Positions 43,922 to 52,362 of a DNA stretch of 64,000 bases are shown here, piece by piece (positions within the stretch are counted from its first letter, which is position 1; each line of letters begins with the position of its first letter). A program made the position numbers and the translations under genes. Under the pieces are notes generated by a model. That model ran no database searches and was not told the DNA's origin. It was given only the letters and a program-made list of their open reading frames with translations. Location of the stretch: the NCBI GenBank assembly GCA_014800795.1, contig JAAVFL010000041.1, positions 38,311 to 102,310 on the forward strand, read 5' to 3'. The DNA comes from Bacteroidales bacterium. GTDB taxonomy: Bacteria > Bacteroidota > Bacteroidia > Bacteroidales > Muribaculaceae.

Positions 43922-46075
43922 ATGTACAAAATCACGGAATTATACGAAATGTCCGACGAGCAGCTAAAAGAAACTGCCACCGAACTAGGCATAAAAAAAG
44001 CTAATCCTGCTCAACGTGAGGAATTGATCTATAAGATTCTTGATCAACAGGCCATTAACTATGCATCTGACGATAAAAATCTTGAGGATGCTCCACGTCG
44101 CAGAGGCAGAAAACCCAAAAACAACCAACAGCCGAAGGCAACATCCGCACCTGAAGCTGTAGCCACATCCGACACACAGTCAGAGCCTCAGGAGACCACA
44201 CCCAAAAAACGTGGGCGCAAACCGCGTAATGCCGCCCCGGATAGCGAACAGACTACATCCGAATCTCAGGCCGGACAACAGCCTGAGATTACCGATGCTG
44301 CTACCCCCCCATCACAACCGGAGGCCGACGATACGAAAACCGACCCCGCGCCTAAGAAACGTGGAAGAAAACCAAAAAACCGTCAGCCGGACACTGCCGT
44401 TCCCTCAGAATCCTCTGACGTATCTGATCAGAATGAACAGGTACAGTCAGAAACGCCCGTGCAACTGGATTTACATATACCGGAACCTACCGATAATAAC
44501 GAAACGGCTATGCCAGATAGCACTACCGGGACTGAAACCATAGTATCAGTATCCGGAACCGAAAACGAGCCCCAGCCATCCACTATCGCCGGACTACTCC
44601 CACAGGGAGAGGAATCTCCGGAAGACTTGAAGGATGGAACTGAGAACCGTCAACCCAAAGTCTTCACTCCCAGAAACAACAATAACAACGAACAACGGCA
44701 GAACGGCCCACGTGTGTTCGGAAGAAAAGTCGATGAATCCTTCGGAGCATTTTTCCCTCATGCAGCAGGAAAAAGTTTCACTCCGCGGTCCCAGCGCGAG
44801 CGCGAACAGGCCGCTATTGCAGCCGCATCAGCTCCGATAATAATACGCGAACCATCGGCAGAAGCGCAACAGCCAGAACCCAAAGGTAAAAAAGCTAAGA
44901 AAAAAGCGCAGCAGATGAAGCAACAGCAGATGCAACCCAAGATGCCTGCATACAACTTCACCGGCCTGCTCCACTCGGAAGGAGTACTTGAAATTACCCC
45001 CGACGGCTACGGATTCCTACGTTCGAGCGACTTCAACTATCTCACTTCCCCCGATGATGTTTATGTAACGCAGGGACAGATCAAACAATATGGTCTGAAG
45101 ACCGGTGATGTGGTTGAATGCACCATCACCCCTCCGCGCGAAGGCGAAAAATACTTCCCGATGGATAGAGCTCTATCCATCAACGGCCGCCAACCGGAAT
45201 ATATCCGCGACCGCGTACCATTCGAACATCTCACTCCCCTCTTTCCCGAAGAAAAATTCAACCTTTGCGGCGGACGGTCAAATAACCTCTCTACCCGCGT
45301 AGTCGATATGTTCGCCCCGATCGGCAAAGGTCAGCGAGCCCTCATCGTAGCGCCTCCAAAAACTGGTAAGACTATCCTTCTCAAAGACATTGCAAACGCC
45401 ATAGCGGAGAACCACCCGGAAGTCTACATAATGATTCTCCTCATTGACGAACGCCCGGAAGAGGTTACAGACATGAGCCGCAGCGTAAACGCCGAAGTTA
45501 TCGCATCCACATTCGACGAACCCGCCGACCGCCATGTAAAGATCGCCGGAATCGTGCTTGAGAAAGCAAAAAGAATGGTTGAATGCGGCCACGATGTTGT
45601 GATACTTCTTGATTCAATCACCCGATTGGCTCGTGCATACAACACAGCCCAACCCGCATCAGGAAAAATACTCTCAGGCGGTGTAGATGCAAATGCACTC
45701 CAGAAACCGAAACGCTTCTTCGGAGCCGCGCGTAATATCGAAGGGGGAGGTTCACTGACAATCATTGCCACAGCATTGACTGAAACCTCCTCCAAGATGG
45801 ACGAAGTCATATTCGAGGAATTCAAAGGAACCGGCAACATGGAACTCCAGCTCGATCGCAAGCTTTCCAACAAGCGAATCTTCCCTGCCGTCGATATCAT
45901 GGCTTCCTCTACACGCCGCGACGATCTGTTACTGCGCGAAGAGACACTCAACCGTATGTGGATTCTACGCCGTTTCCTTTCGGATCGCAACTCTATCGAA
46001 GCGATGGAATTTATCAAAGACCGCATGGACCGCACAACCGACAACGACGAACTTCTCCGCACTATGGGCGATTGA
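43922..46075 (+). CDS. rho: Transcription termination factor Rho with large disordered insert
   Basis: Rho is the hexameric RNA helicase that ends transcription. The ATG at 43922 gives [19 protein letters not shown], the usual Rho_N start; an ATG 17 codons earlier is less likely. The 717-residue protein has Rho_N (1-45), a long low-complexity insert (about 60-330) rich in Gln, Pro, Asn and Glu, the cold-shock RNA-binding domain ([20 protein letters not shown]), and the ATPase core with APPKTGKT and [13 protein letters not shown]. The insert has three KRGRKP-type AT-hook-like motifs. An intrinsically disordered insert in Bacteroides Rho is reported to drive condensates needed for gut fitness. 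Confidence 0.96.
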   Translation: MYKITELYEMSDEQLKETATELGIKKANPAQREELIYKILDQQAINYASDDKNLEDAPRRRGRKPKNNQQPKATSAPEAVATSDTQSEPQETTPKKRGRKPRNAAPDSEQTTSESQAGQQPEITDAATPPSQPEADDTKTDPAPKKRGRKPKNRQPDTAVPSESSDVSDQNEQVQSETPVQLDLHIPEPTDNNETAMPDSTTGTETIVSVSGTENEPQPSTIAGLLPQGEESPEDLKDGTENRQPKVFTPRNNNNNEQRQNGPRVFGRKVDESFGAFFPHAAGKSFTPRSQREREQAAIAAASAPIIIREPSAEAQQPEPKGKKAKKKAQQMKQQQMQPKMPAYNFTGLLHSEGVLEITPDGYGFLRSSDFNYLTSPDDVYVTQGQIKQYGLKTGDVVECTITPPREGEKYFPMDRALSINGRQPEYIRDRVPFEHLTPLFPEEKFNLCGGRSNNLSTRVVDMFAPIGKGQRALIVAPPKTGKTILLKDIANAIAENHPEVYIMILLIDERPEEVTDMSRSVNAEVIASTFDEPADRHVKIAGIVLEKAKRMVECGHDVVILLDSITRLARAYNTAQPASGKILSGGVDANALQKPKRFFGAARNIEGGGSLTIIATALTETSSKMDEVIFEEFKGTGNMELQLDRKLSNKRIFPAVDIMASSTRRDDLLLREETLNRMWILRRFLSDRNSIEAMEFIKDRMDRTTDNDELLRTMGD

Positions 46076-46119
46076 GACTAATAACAGATACCCAATCAAA
46101 GTATTACACAATACTGCAA

Positions 46120-46157
46120 AATATGATGCTTCTCCGACATCGGAGAAGCATCATATT
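46120..46157 (+). terminator. Terminator of rho
   Basis: An 18-bp near-perfect hairpin (AATATGATGCTTCTCCGA against its complement) is followed by a run of T, 45 bases after the rho stop codon. Confidence 0.8.
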
Positions 46158-46351
46158 TTTAGTTTCATGTTCAAATCTGATTCACTCAGATATCGAGTGT
46201 CGCATGGGTTATTCGCCCGATGGGTTCATTATCTTCGCTCGCACAACCAACTATTTGAAAATAGGCATCTTAAAAAGATGCGCAACGTCGAAATAGTCCA
46301 TACATTTGTAATGTGGGAAGGCAATAAACCCGCAAAGAGAACATTAAAATA

Positions 46352-46591
46352 AAAAACCCCGAACCGTTGCAGCGGTCGGGGTTAGGGTTCAAGACGAAAG
46401 GCACTCGGTTTTGAGTATAACCCTAAGTGTTGTGCAAAATGCCTTTGTTTATGATAGTTTTTGAAATTGCTATCAAGGTGGGACGGTTTAAGGTTGTGAA
46501 ATTCACAATAACGCAACGTTAACCTTTCCACGGAAAGTCGCCAATCGGCTAAACGTCCGAATCCGCAAACTGTCCAGGGAGCTTTTATTTC
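46352..46591 (-). ncRNA. Structured small RNA with its own promoter and terminator (about 240 nt)
   Basis: No protein of recognisable type is encoded. The minus strand has a consensus promoter (46597-46628) and ends in a terminator (CCCCGACCG/CGGTTCGGGG then a T-run near 46352). Between them a closing stem GGACGTTTA (46550-46558) with TAAACCGTCC (46481-46490, one bulge) encloses three hairpins: GCC-GATT-GGC, CTTTCC-GT-GGAAAG and TTGTGA-ATT-TCACAA. Then come GATAG/CTATC and AAAGGCA/TGCCTTT hairpins. The loop of the last holds TTAGGGTT, which pairs with AACCCTAA just before the terminator, a pseudoknot. The Rfam family Bacteroidales-1 is one candidate; 6S, tmRNA, RNase P and SRP motifs are not seen. 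Confidence 0.72.
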
Positions 46592-46596
46592 ACCCG

Positions 46597-46628
46597 CAAA
46601 GATATAACAAACTTTGCAAACAGACAAA
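46597..46628 (-). promoter_or_regulatory. Promoter of the structured RNA
   Basis: On the minus strand TTTG (46625-46628), a 20-base spacer and TATCTTTG (46597-46604) match the Bacteroidota consensus exactly. It lies downstream of the sulfatase gene and fires away from it. Confidence 0.8.
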
Positions 46629-46657
46629 CAAACAGTTCCTGCGGTTTGTGCTATTCA

Positions 46658-49231
46658 TTATTTCAAAACAAACTTTGAGTTTGTACTGTTACCGGCTGCA
46701 TCGATGGCAGAAACCACATACATGCCCGGAGCCATATCGCCTAAGAACAGGGTACCCCGATCTGTAACATTTTTAATATTCTGACCCGATATGGAATATA
46801 CTTCAATACATTTGGCAACACTCCCATCTGCGGTTTTAAGCGAACGGGAGATCGAATCATAAACAATTCCGCTATCATCACCGGAAACGGCAGACAATCC
46901 GGTCAATATTCTATTGTCACGGATATCGCGTATTTCCTCAGCAGTAAGAATTCCCTTATACAAGTAAAGTTCATCAATCTTACCGGTCCAGTAATCCTTG
47001 TTAAGTTTATGACCACCTATACGGAAACCGCCGATACATGTCTCGAAAGTCGGTGTATCTACAATCGCGTTACATTCCCCATCCACATAGAACGTAACCG
47101 TCTGATCGGCAGGATTGCATACAGCCGCAACATGCTGCCATTCACCTCTTTTGAAAGCACCGGCAGTAGAACGGTTCATTTGATTGCCCAGCATATTCAC
47201 ATAATAGAAATTAGGATCGCCACCATCGGTTGGCTGTTCTATACGGGTGTAGAGAGTGATTCGCCCTGTTCCCTGATTATCTTTCTGAGCGAGAATTACC
47301 TGATCACGGAAATAAGCTCCATCCTGCACGGTTCCACCCGTCGGAAGAGCTGTTGCCTCATCGTAAACCCAGGCGCACACTGTATATTGTGTGTTTTTGG
47401 TGTCTACCATACCGGGATTACTGCAATCTACATACTGACCGTTACCATCAAGTTTCAATGCCTCCCCATACTTACCTTCTGCAAAATCATATCCGTGAGG
47501 ATCAAGACCGTAGTGATTCTCCGACATGTCATCGAGATTGCCGTCAAAGGGATAGTAAAACAACAGCTCCTTCTCCGTATCAGGCATTTCATCCGGAACA
47601 TTCAGCCCTACACGTCTTGCCCATGCAGTCCATAAGCCACGTAGTTCACGAACCTTATCAGGATTCTGAGCTGCAACATTTGTAGTCTCCGAGTAGTCGT
47701 TTGCCATATTGAAAAGCTGCCACCCACCTGTCGTAAGAGCCGTCATTTTCCAGTCACCTACCCGAACCGCCTTACCGTTTTCATGTTCCCAGAACATAGT
47801 CCGCTCCGAATCCCAATTCTCACCGTTTACCAGAGGCATAAAGCTGCGTGCTTCGGGAGCGAGAGGAGTAATAGAATGGCCGTTATAAGTCTCGGGATAC
47901 TCCGCCCCGGCAAGTTCCAGACAGGTAGGCATCATATCTATGAAATGACATGGCTCTTTAACAATACTTCCCTTCTCAGCTTTCATTCCTGCCGGCCAGT
48001 GAACGATAGTAGGAGCTGCCGTACCGCCGTGGAACGATTCACGCTTCCAATAGCGGAAGGGGGTATTGACCGCACCGGCCCAACCTGTACCAAGATAATT
48101 ATACGTCAGCTCATCGCCGGGAACCGCGGCATTATGCGTTACCATATGCCCGTCGCGGGTGCGGTCATGGCGGTCAAAATCACCGATGTTGTAATTCTCC
48201 GATGAAGCACCGTTATCTGAAGTGAAAATAATCACAGTATTGTCATATTCGCCCGTAGCCTTGAGCTTCTCAAGAATCTTACCGACTCCCTGATCCACAC
48301 AATCGATCATGGCAGCATGCACCTCCATATTGGCCGACTGAAAGGCCTTGTCGCCCTCCTTCTCCCAGTCACGTCCCGATTCGTTGCGGCATACCGGAAC
48401 CTCATCTGCATCAATCAGCCCCAGCTCCACCATACGGTTATATCGGTTCTCGCGCATTACATCCCAGCCGCTATCATACTTACCCTTATATTTTGCGATG
48501 TCCTCGGGCTTTGCATGCAGAGGCCAATGAGGTGCGTTATACGATACATACATGAAGAACGGCTCATCTTTCTGCGACAGATCGTCAAGCATATCTATAG
48601 CCTTTTCAGTAATGAAATCCGTTGAATAGAAATTTTCCGGAATGGCATCAGTATATATAGCCTCCTCATTATGAACCAGTGAAAAAGGATCGTAGTGGTT
48701 TACCACACCCCATATTGTTCCCCAGTGCTCGTCGAAGCCACGGTTGCATGGATATGTGTCTTTCGGAGCGAATTCGCGGTCATTGAAAGTACTCTGATGC
48801 GACAGCCATTTCATCTGATCACCGTTGTTGCCTATTCCCTGAGTAAGCGAAAGATGCCATTTACCACTCATTGCGGTGTGATAACCGGCTTCGCGCAACA
48901 CTTCCGGAATTGTCACACACTCCTTGTTCAAGCTAAGCCCCATGCCTGTGATACCTGCCTGATGAGCATACAGACCCGTCAACAGTGATGCGCGCGACGG
49001 ACAGCTGCGGCCTGAATTAAAAAACTGCGTGAAGCGTACACCGTTCTCGGCAAGCCCGTCGATATTAGGGCTCTCTATCTCACCGCCGAAGCACCCGAGA
49101 TCGGAATACCCCATGTCATCAACTACAATCAACATGATGTTCGGACGCTTTGCCTCTTCTTGGGCGGCCGCACATAGCGGTAGAAGCGCGGTCGCCGACA
49201 TCATCAGTTTCGAGGAATTTAATTTCTTCAT
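46658..49231 (-). CDS. Secreted S-type arylsulfatase with LamG-like and sorting domains
   Basis: The 857-residue protein (ATG 49229-49231) has a signal peptide (MKKLNSSKLMMSATALLPLCAAAQ) and an S1 sulfatase domain to about residue 560. Metal ligands lie in IMLIVVDDMGYSDLG, and the formylglycine site reads SCPSRASLLTG. This is the serine-type sequence (S-x-P-x-R), which needs an anaerobic maturase. A LamG/concanavalin-like domain follows (about 575-770, LLFYYPFDGNLDDMSENHYG). The C-terminus (IEVYSISGQNIKNV ... PGMYVVSAIDAAGNSTNSKFVLK) resembles a type IX sorting domain. It probably removes sulfate from host or algal glycans outside the cell; the substrate is unknown. Confidence 0.9.
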   Translation of the reverse strand: MKKLNSSKLMMSATALLPLCAAAQEEAKRPNIMLIVVDDMGYSDLGCFGGEIESPNIDGLAENGVRFTQFFNSGRSCPSRASLLTGLYAHQAGITGMGLSLNKECVTIPEVLREAGYHTAMSGKWHLSLTQGIGNNGDQMKWLSHQSTFNDREFAPKDTYPCNRGFDEHWGTIWGVVNHYDPFSLVHNEEAIYTDAIPENFYSTDFITEKAIDMLDDLSQKDEPFFMYVSYNAPHWPLHAKPEDIAKYKGKYDSGWDVMRENRYNRMVELGLIDADEVPVCRNESGRDWEKEGDKAFQSANMEVHAAMIDCVDQGVGKILEKLKATGEYDNTVIIFTSDNGASSENYNIGDFDRHDRTRDGHMVTHNAAVPGDELTYNYLGTGWAGAVNTPFRYWKRESFHGGTAAPTIVHWPAGMKAEKGSIVKEPCHFIDMMPTCLELAGAEYPETYNGHSITPLAPEARSFMPLVNGENWDSERTMFWEHENGKAVRVGDWKMTALTTGGWQLFNMANDYSETTNVAAQNPDKVRELRGLWTAWARRVGLNVPDEMPDTEKELLFYYPFDGNLDDMSENHYGLDPHGYDFAEGKYGEALKLDGNGQYVDCSNPGMVDTKNTQYTVCAWVYDEATALPTGGTVQDGAYFRDQVILAQKDNQGTGRITLYTRIEQPTDGGDPNFYYVNMLGNQMNRSTAGAFKRGEWQHVAAVCNPADQTVTFYVDGECNAIVDTPTFETCIGGFRIGGHKLNKDYWTGKIDELYLYKGILTAEEIRDIRDNRILTGLSAVSGDDSGIVYDSISRSLKTADGSVAKCIEVYSISGQNIKNVTDRGTLFLGDMAPGMYVVSAIDAAGNSTNSKFVLK

Positions 49232-49389
49232 GATAAAATAATTCTGGTTATATAAATTGAACAAAGACTGTCGTCTATTCCTAATTATCGTGCAATACAA
49301 ACTATTCCACACAACATGCTTATCATCGTAAGCGTTGCCCGACAATACCTTAAGCACCCACCACAAAATTCCGGAAAATGTCTGCTTCG

Positions 49390-49397
49390 CAAAAGTA
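49390..49397 (-). promoter_or_regulatory. -7 box upstream of the sulfatase
   Basis: The minus strand reads TACTTTTG, matching TAnnTTTG, about 160 bases upstream of the sulfatase start. A clear -33 TTTG is missing. The 150-base leader shows no recognised element. Confidence 0.5.
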
Positions 49398-49442
49398 CAA
49401 AAAATAAATGAATATTTACCCGTCACTGAAATTTGAAAAAAC

Positions 49443-49450
49443 TATCTTTG
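49443..49450 (+). promoter_or_regulatory. -7 box of the phosphoesterase promoter
   Basis: TATCTTTG lies 32 bases before the start at 49482. The sulfatase and phosphoesterase genes are divergent, so their promoters are about 45 bases apart. Confidence 0.65.
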
Positions 49451-49481
49451 CATAAAAATCCATGACTAACAAACTACCGCA

Positions 49482-50678
49482 ATGATTCTATCACATTTCT
49501 GCAAGACACTTATAACCTTGTCTGCCATATCACTTGGAACTGCAACCTTTGCGCAGACCTCTGACAATCAATTCTTTTTCACCTGTCAGCCATATCTACA
49601 ATCCACCGGCGAAGGTGAGATAACTGTCGTATGGGGCACCAACGACAAAGCCGTCAGCTGGGTGGAGATAGCTCCCGACGACGGAACACACTTCTACTCC
49701 GAGGAACGGCCTAAATATTTCGATACAAACTTCGGCAGGAAGCGTGTAGGCACGCTTCATCGCGTAAGAATTAACAATCTCACTCCGGGAGCCACATACC
49801 GCTACCGCATATATTCGCAGGAAGTCACCAAAGAGGAAGATCGTGACACACGCTACGGACGTGTAATTGCCAACAAAGTATATCAGGCCGAACCATATCG
49901 CATGCGAGTTCCTGACCTCGGGAAAGATGCTGTCCATTTCGCCATGGTCAACGATATCCACCAGCGCCCCGATCTCCTCAGAGACCTATACAATCAGCTC
50001 GATTCCGCATCTATGGATTTTATCGTATTCAACGGCGATATGGTCAATAAAATGGATAGTATCGCAATGATGTACGATACGATGCTTAACCCTGCATCAG
50101 ACCTGTTTGCCCGTACAACTCCGTTTTATATGACACGAGGAAACCACGAAACCCGGGGCAACGGGTCTGAAGCATTTACAACACTGTTTCCCACATCTAC
50201 CGGTATGCCGTTTTATTCATTCACAGCCGGTCCGGTAAGATTCATTGTTCTTGATGCAGGAGAAGACAAACCCGATAATGACATAGAATATTGCGGTCTC
50301 GCCGACTTCGACCGTTACCGCACTGAAGAGGTTGACTGGCTTCGCCGTGAAGTAGAGGCTCCGGAGTGGAAAAATGCAAAGTATCGGATTGTACTTATCC
50401 ACGTACCACTGCGCCCCGGAGGATGGCACGGTGAAATTGACCTCGCTGAGAAATTCCTTCCCGTTCTGAACAATGCCGATGTCGATATTATGCTCAGCGG
50501 CCACTACCACACCCACGACTATTTCGAGAAAGGTACGGAAGGGCGTAACTTTCCACTATTCATCAACTCCGACCGACATCTGCTCGACATCAATGCCGAT
50601 CAGGAATCACTTACGTTGAAAGCTACTGACCGCGAAGGTAAGTCGGTGAAAACAGTGCGATTATCGCCTAAAAACTAA
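49482..50678 (+). CDS. Exported calcineurin-like metallophosphoesterase (purple acid phosphatase-like)
   Basis: The 398-residue protein has a signal peptide (to about FAQ, residue 25) and an N-terminal fibronectin-like purple-acid-phosphatase domain (residues 30-125: PYLQSTGEGEITVVWGTNDKAVSWVEI). The catalytic domain has VNDIHQR, FNGDMVNKMDS, TRGNHETRG, LIHVPLRPGGWHG and the final SGHYHTHDY. All metal-binding motifs are intact, so it should be an active phosphomonoesterase or diesterase in the periplasm. Its divergent partner is a sulfatase, which would suit a role in scavenging. Confidence 0.9.
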   Translation: MILSHFCKTLITLSAISLGTATFAQTSDNQFFFTCQPYLQSTGEGEITVVWGTNDKAVSWVEIAPDDGTHFYSEERPKYFDTNFGRKRVGTLHRVRINNLTPGATYRYRIYSQEVTKEEDRDTRYGRVIANKVYQAEPYRMRVPDLGKDAVHFAMVNDIHQRPDLLRDLYNQLDSASMDFIVFNGDMVNKMDSIAMMYDTMLNPASDLFARTTPFYMTRGNHETRGNGSEAFTTLFPTSTGMPFYSFTAGPVRFIVLDAGEDKPDNDIEYCGLADFDRYRTEEVDWLRREVEAPEWKNAKYRIVLIHVPLRPGGWHGEIDLAEKFLPVLNNADVDIMLSGHYHTHDYFEKGTEGRNFPLFINSDRHLLDINADQESLTLKATDREGKSVKTVRLSPKN

Positions 50679-50682
50679 TCCC

Positions 50683-50905
50683 GTAAGTAAGTCGTGGAAA
50701 TTATTTTATATTATCCGTGAGGCATACTTTCAGTCGGATTTCGCCCGAAGATAAAGGCGTGTTGCAACCTACATGTTATCGCCTGCGCTTTTGAGCCTGT
50801 CGGAAAAGACTGAAGATGAGAGTGAAAAGCGCCAAAAAGATGCCGCTGAAAGTGTAAAATATCTATTTTGAACATATATGTAATAATTTTCATGACTTAC
50901 TTAAC
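50683..50905. repeat. MITE-like palindromic repeat, long copy (copy C)
   Basis: The left end (GTAAGTAAGTCGTGGAAATT, then ATTTTATATTATCCGTGAG) and the right end (ATATGTAATAATTTTCATGA, then CTTACTTAAC) are imperfect inverted repeats of about 35 bases. The interior has a core TTATCGCCTGCGCTTTTGAG (from 50776) followed by CCTGTCGGAAAAGACTGAAGA, shared with copy B. The element fills most of the space after the phosphoesterase gene; a short reverse frame inside it is not a convincing gene. Confidence 0.75.
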
Positions 50906-50946
50906 TTATATAATACACTAAATCGTTCCATCCACATACATATAAC

Positions 50947-50980
50947 ACGCCCCGACGAACCATCCCGCTCGCCGGGGCGT
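50947..50980 (+). terminator. GC-rich hairpin just before the SecB-like gene
   Basis: ACGCCCCG and CGGGGCGT pair exactly around an 18-base loop. The next start codon is only 10 bases downstream, so the hairpin either ends transcription from the phosphoesterase side or lies in the leader of the next gene. Confidence 0.5.
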
Positions 50981-50989
50981 TTAACTCAT

Positions 50990-51481
50990 GTGAAAGATTT
51001 GGAATTAAATATAAGAATAGCGAAAGTGAGGGAACTACCCTCACACAACGCCATAAACCGTTGGGAGTTGATGCGCTACGACGGTTCTCCCATTACTGTA
51101 TATATCCGGTCAAGATTCCATGCCATTCCTGCCGGACACTCTGTAGCGCTGACTCTTACAGCCGTCTACTATTACTACCGCTCACAAATGCGTCATAATC
51201 TGGTTGAATACCCGGTCGAGGTCACTTTTGAAATCGATCCGTACACATCTTTGGCTTCTGATACCGAAGATGAAATAGAACTTCCGCCGAGAATCATGAC
51301 TATGATGTACAGCGTAGCTATCGGAGCGCTACGCGGCATGCTTGCACAAAAAGCCGCGAACACCCCTCTACGCGATTACCCTCTACCCATTGTCAACGTC
51401 TCCGAGCTCGTTAGCAGACACCTATATGGGTCGCCGTCTCCGGACAGGACTATTCCATTAGTAGATTACATATACAACTGA
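50990..51481 (+). CDS. Hypothetical protein with SecB-like fold features
   Basis: The 163-residue protein starts at a GTG (50990); no ATG is available before residue 28, so the start is uncertain. The N-terminal two thirds alternate beta strands (ALTLTAVYYYYRSQ, PVEVTFEIDPY). The end reads MYSVAIGALRGMLAQKAANTPLRDYPLPIVNVSELVSRHL, which resembles the C-terminal part of SecB-like export chaperones (small residue-rich helix, then PLP-I-N). SecB keeps exported proteins unfolded. It is followed 27 bases later by two exported DUF3108 proteins. The SecB comparison is a resemblance seen by eye. Confidence 0.6.
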   Translation: MKDLELNIRIAKVRELPSHNAINRWELMRYDGSPITVYIRSRFHAIPAGHSVALTLTAVYYYYRSQMRHNLVEYPVEVTFEIDPYTSLASDTEDEIELPPRIMTMMYSVAIGALRGMLAQKAANTPLRDYPLPIVNVSELVSRHLYGSPSPDRTIPLVDYIYN

Positions 51482-51508
51482 ATTACAATGTGTCGATCAC
51501 ATACTACA

Positions 51509-52288
51509 ATGAGACATACAGTCATTGCATTATTCACATTCATGTTGGCCGGATGGTTAACATCATCAGCATGGAATGTTCCCGACGAGACACTCCAATA
51601 TAGCGTACGGTTCAAATGGGGCCTTATTGATGCCAACGTAGGTATCGCGAAACTACAGACATATAACATCCCTTCCACAGGGCGGTTTATCGCCACACTC
51701 TCCGGCAAGTCCATCGATCTGCTCGGCCACTATTATGCCGCCAGCGATACCATTGTCGGATCAATTATGTCCGATGCTGTAAAGATCAACTCTACACAGC
51801 GGATCGACCGCGAACATGGAGAGTTCGCAATAGAGACTGTAACCGGAAGTGCTACAACCCGATCAAACGTCGGACCGGAAATCGGACAGCTTCCCGACGG
51901 GCAATACATCCATTCACGGGTAAGCAACTATGGTTCCGGACTTACTATAGATCTACTGAGCGTTTTCTATTACATCCGCCAGATAGACTACGGACACTAC
52001 ATTGAGGGCCAGGATTTCCATATTGACATAACCAACGGAACTCAGGTAGAGGCACTCGACATCACATATACAGGAAAAGAAGATCTGGGACAACTCGGTG
52101 AAGCCTACCATATATCACTTACCTTTACGGCGCAGGGAACGGGTAAATCCGACGCCATGCAAGTATGGATCTCAACTGCCGAAACCCGCATTCCGCTTAT
52201 CATAGACGGCTCTCTCTCTGTGGGCCATATCGAATGTCATTTTCTTGAAGCCGATCCACTTGAAACCAGTCCTCGGACAACAGATTAA
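51509..52288 (+). CDS. DUF3108 domain protein (first of two)
   Basis: The 259-residue protein has a signal peptide (MRHTVIALFTFMLAGWLTSSAW) and a single DUF3108 domain. Its family traits are ETLQYSVRFKWGLIDANVGIAKL, GLTIDLLSVFYYIRQIDYGHYIEGQDFHIDITNG and DAMQVWISTAETRIPLIIDGSLSVGHIECHF. DUF3108 proteins are periplasmic or outer-membrane-facing beta proteins of unknown function. ATG at 51509 is chosen to start the signal peptide; an ATG seven codons earlier is less likely. It begins 27 bases after the SecB-like gene. Confidence 0.8.
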   Translation: MRHTVIALFTFMLAGWLTSSAWNVPDETLQYSVRFKWGLIDANVGIAKLQTYNIPSTGRFIATLSGKSIDLLGHYYAASDTIVGSIMSDAVKINSTQRIDREHGEFAIETVTGSATTRSNVGPEIGQLPDGQYIHSRVSNYGSGLTIDLLSVFYYIRQIDYGHYIEGQDFHIDITNGTQVEALDITYTGKEDLGQLGEAYHISLTFTAQGTGKSDAMQVWISTAETRIPLIIDGSLSVGHIECHFLEADPLETSPRTTD

Positions 52289-52317
52289 GCCTTTGCAATA
52301 ATAACTCCCATATACGC

Positions 52318-52350
52318 TCTGCTTCGATTAAACCATCGGAGCAGAGCGCC
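52318..52350 (+). terminator. Hairpin between the two DUF3108 genes
   Basis: ACGCTCTGCTTCGAT pairs with ATCGGAGCAGAGCG (one G-T pair) around a six-base loop, 30 bases after the first DUF3108 gene. No T-run follows, so it may be an intercistronic stability element. Confidence 0.5.
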
Positions 52351-52362
52351 GTCTAAACTGAT

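Noticed and set aside
44090..44400. CRISPR-like or coding repeat signal in the rho insert
   Set aside because: The repeats are short and degenerate and encode basic KRGRKP segments; no regular spacers are present. No CRISPR array was seen anywhere in the window.
46167..46352. 61-residue plus-strand reading frame after the rho terminator
   Set aside because: It has no promoter, no recognisable similarity, and stops where the terminator of the opposite-strand RNA begins; most likely it is only antisense to the end of that RNA locus.
50711..50893. 60-residue reverse frame within the long repeat
   Set aside because: The corresponding frame in the other long copy is broken, so it is repeat DNA rather than a gene.
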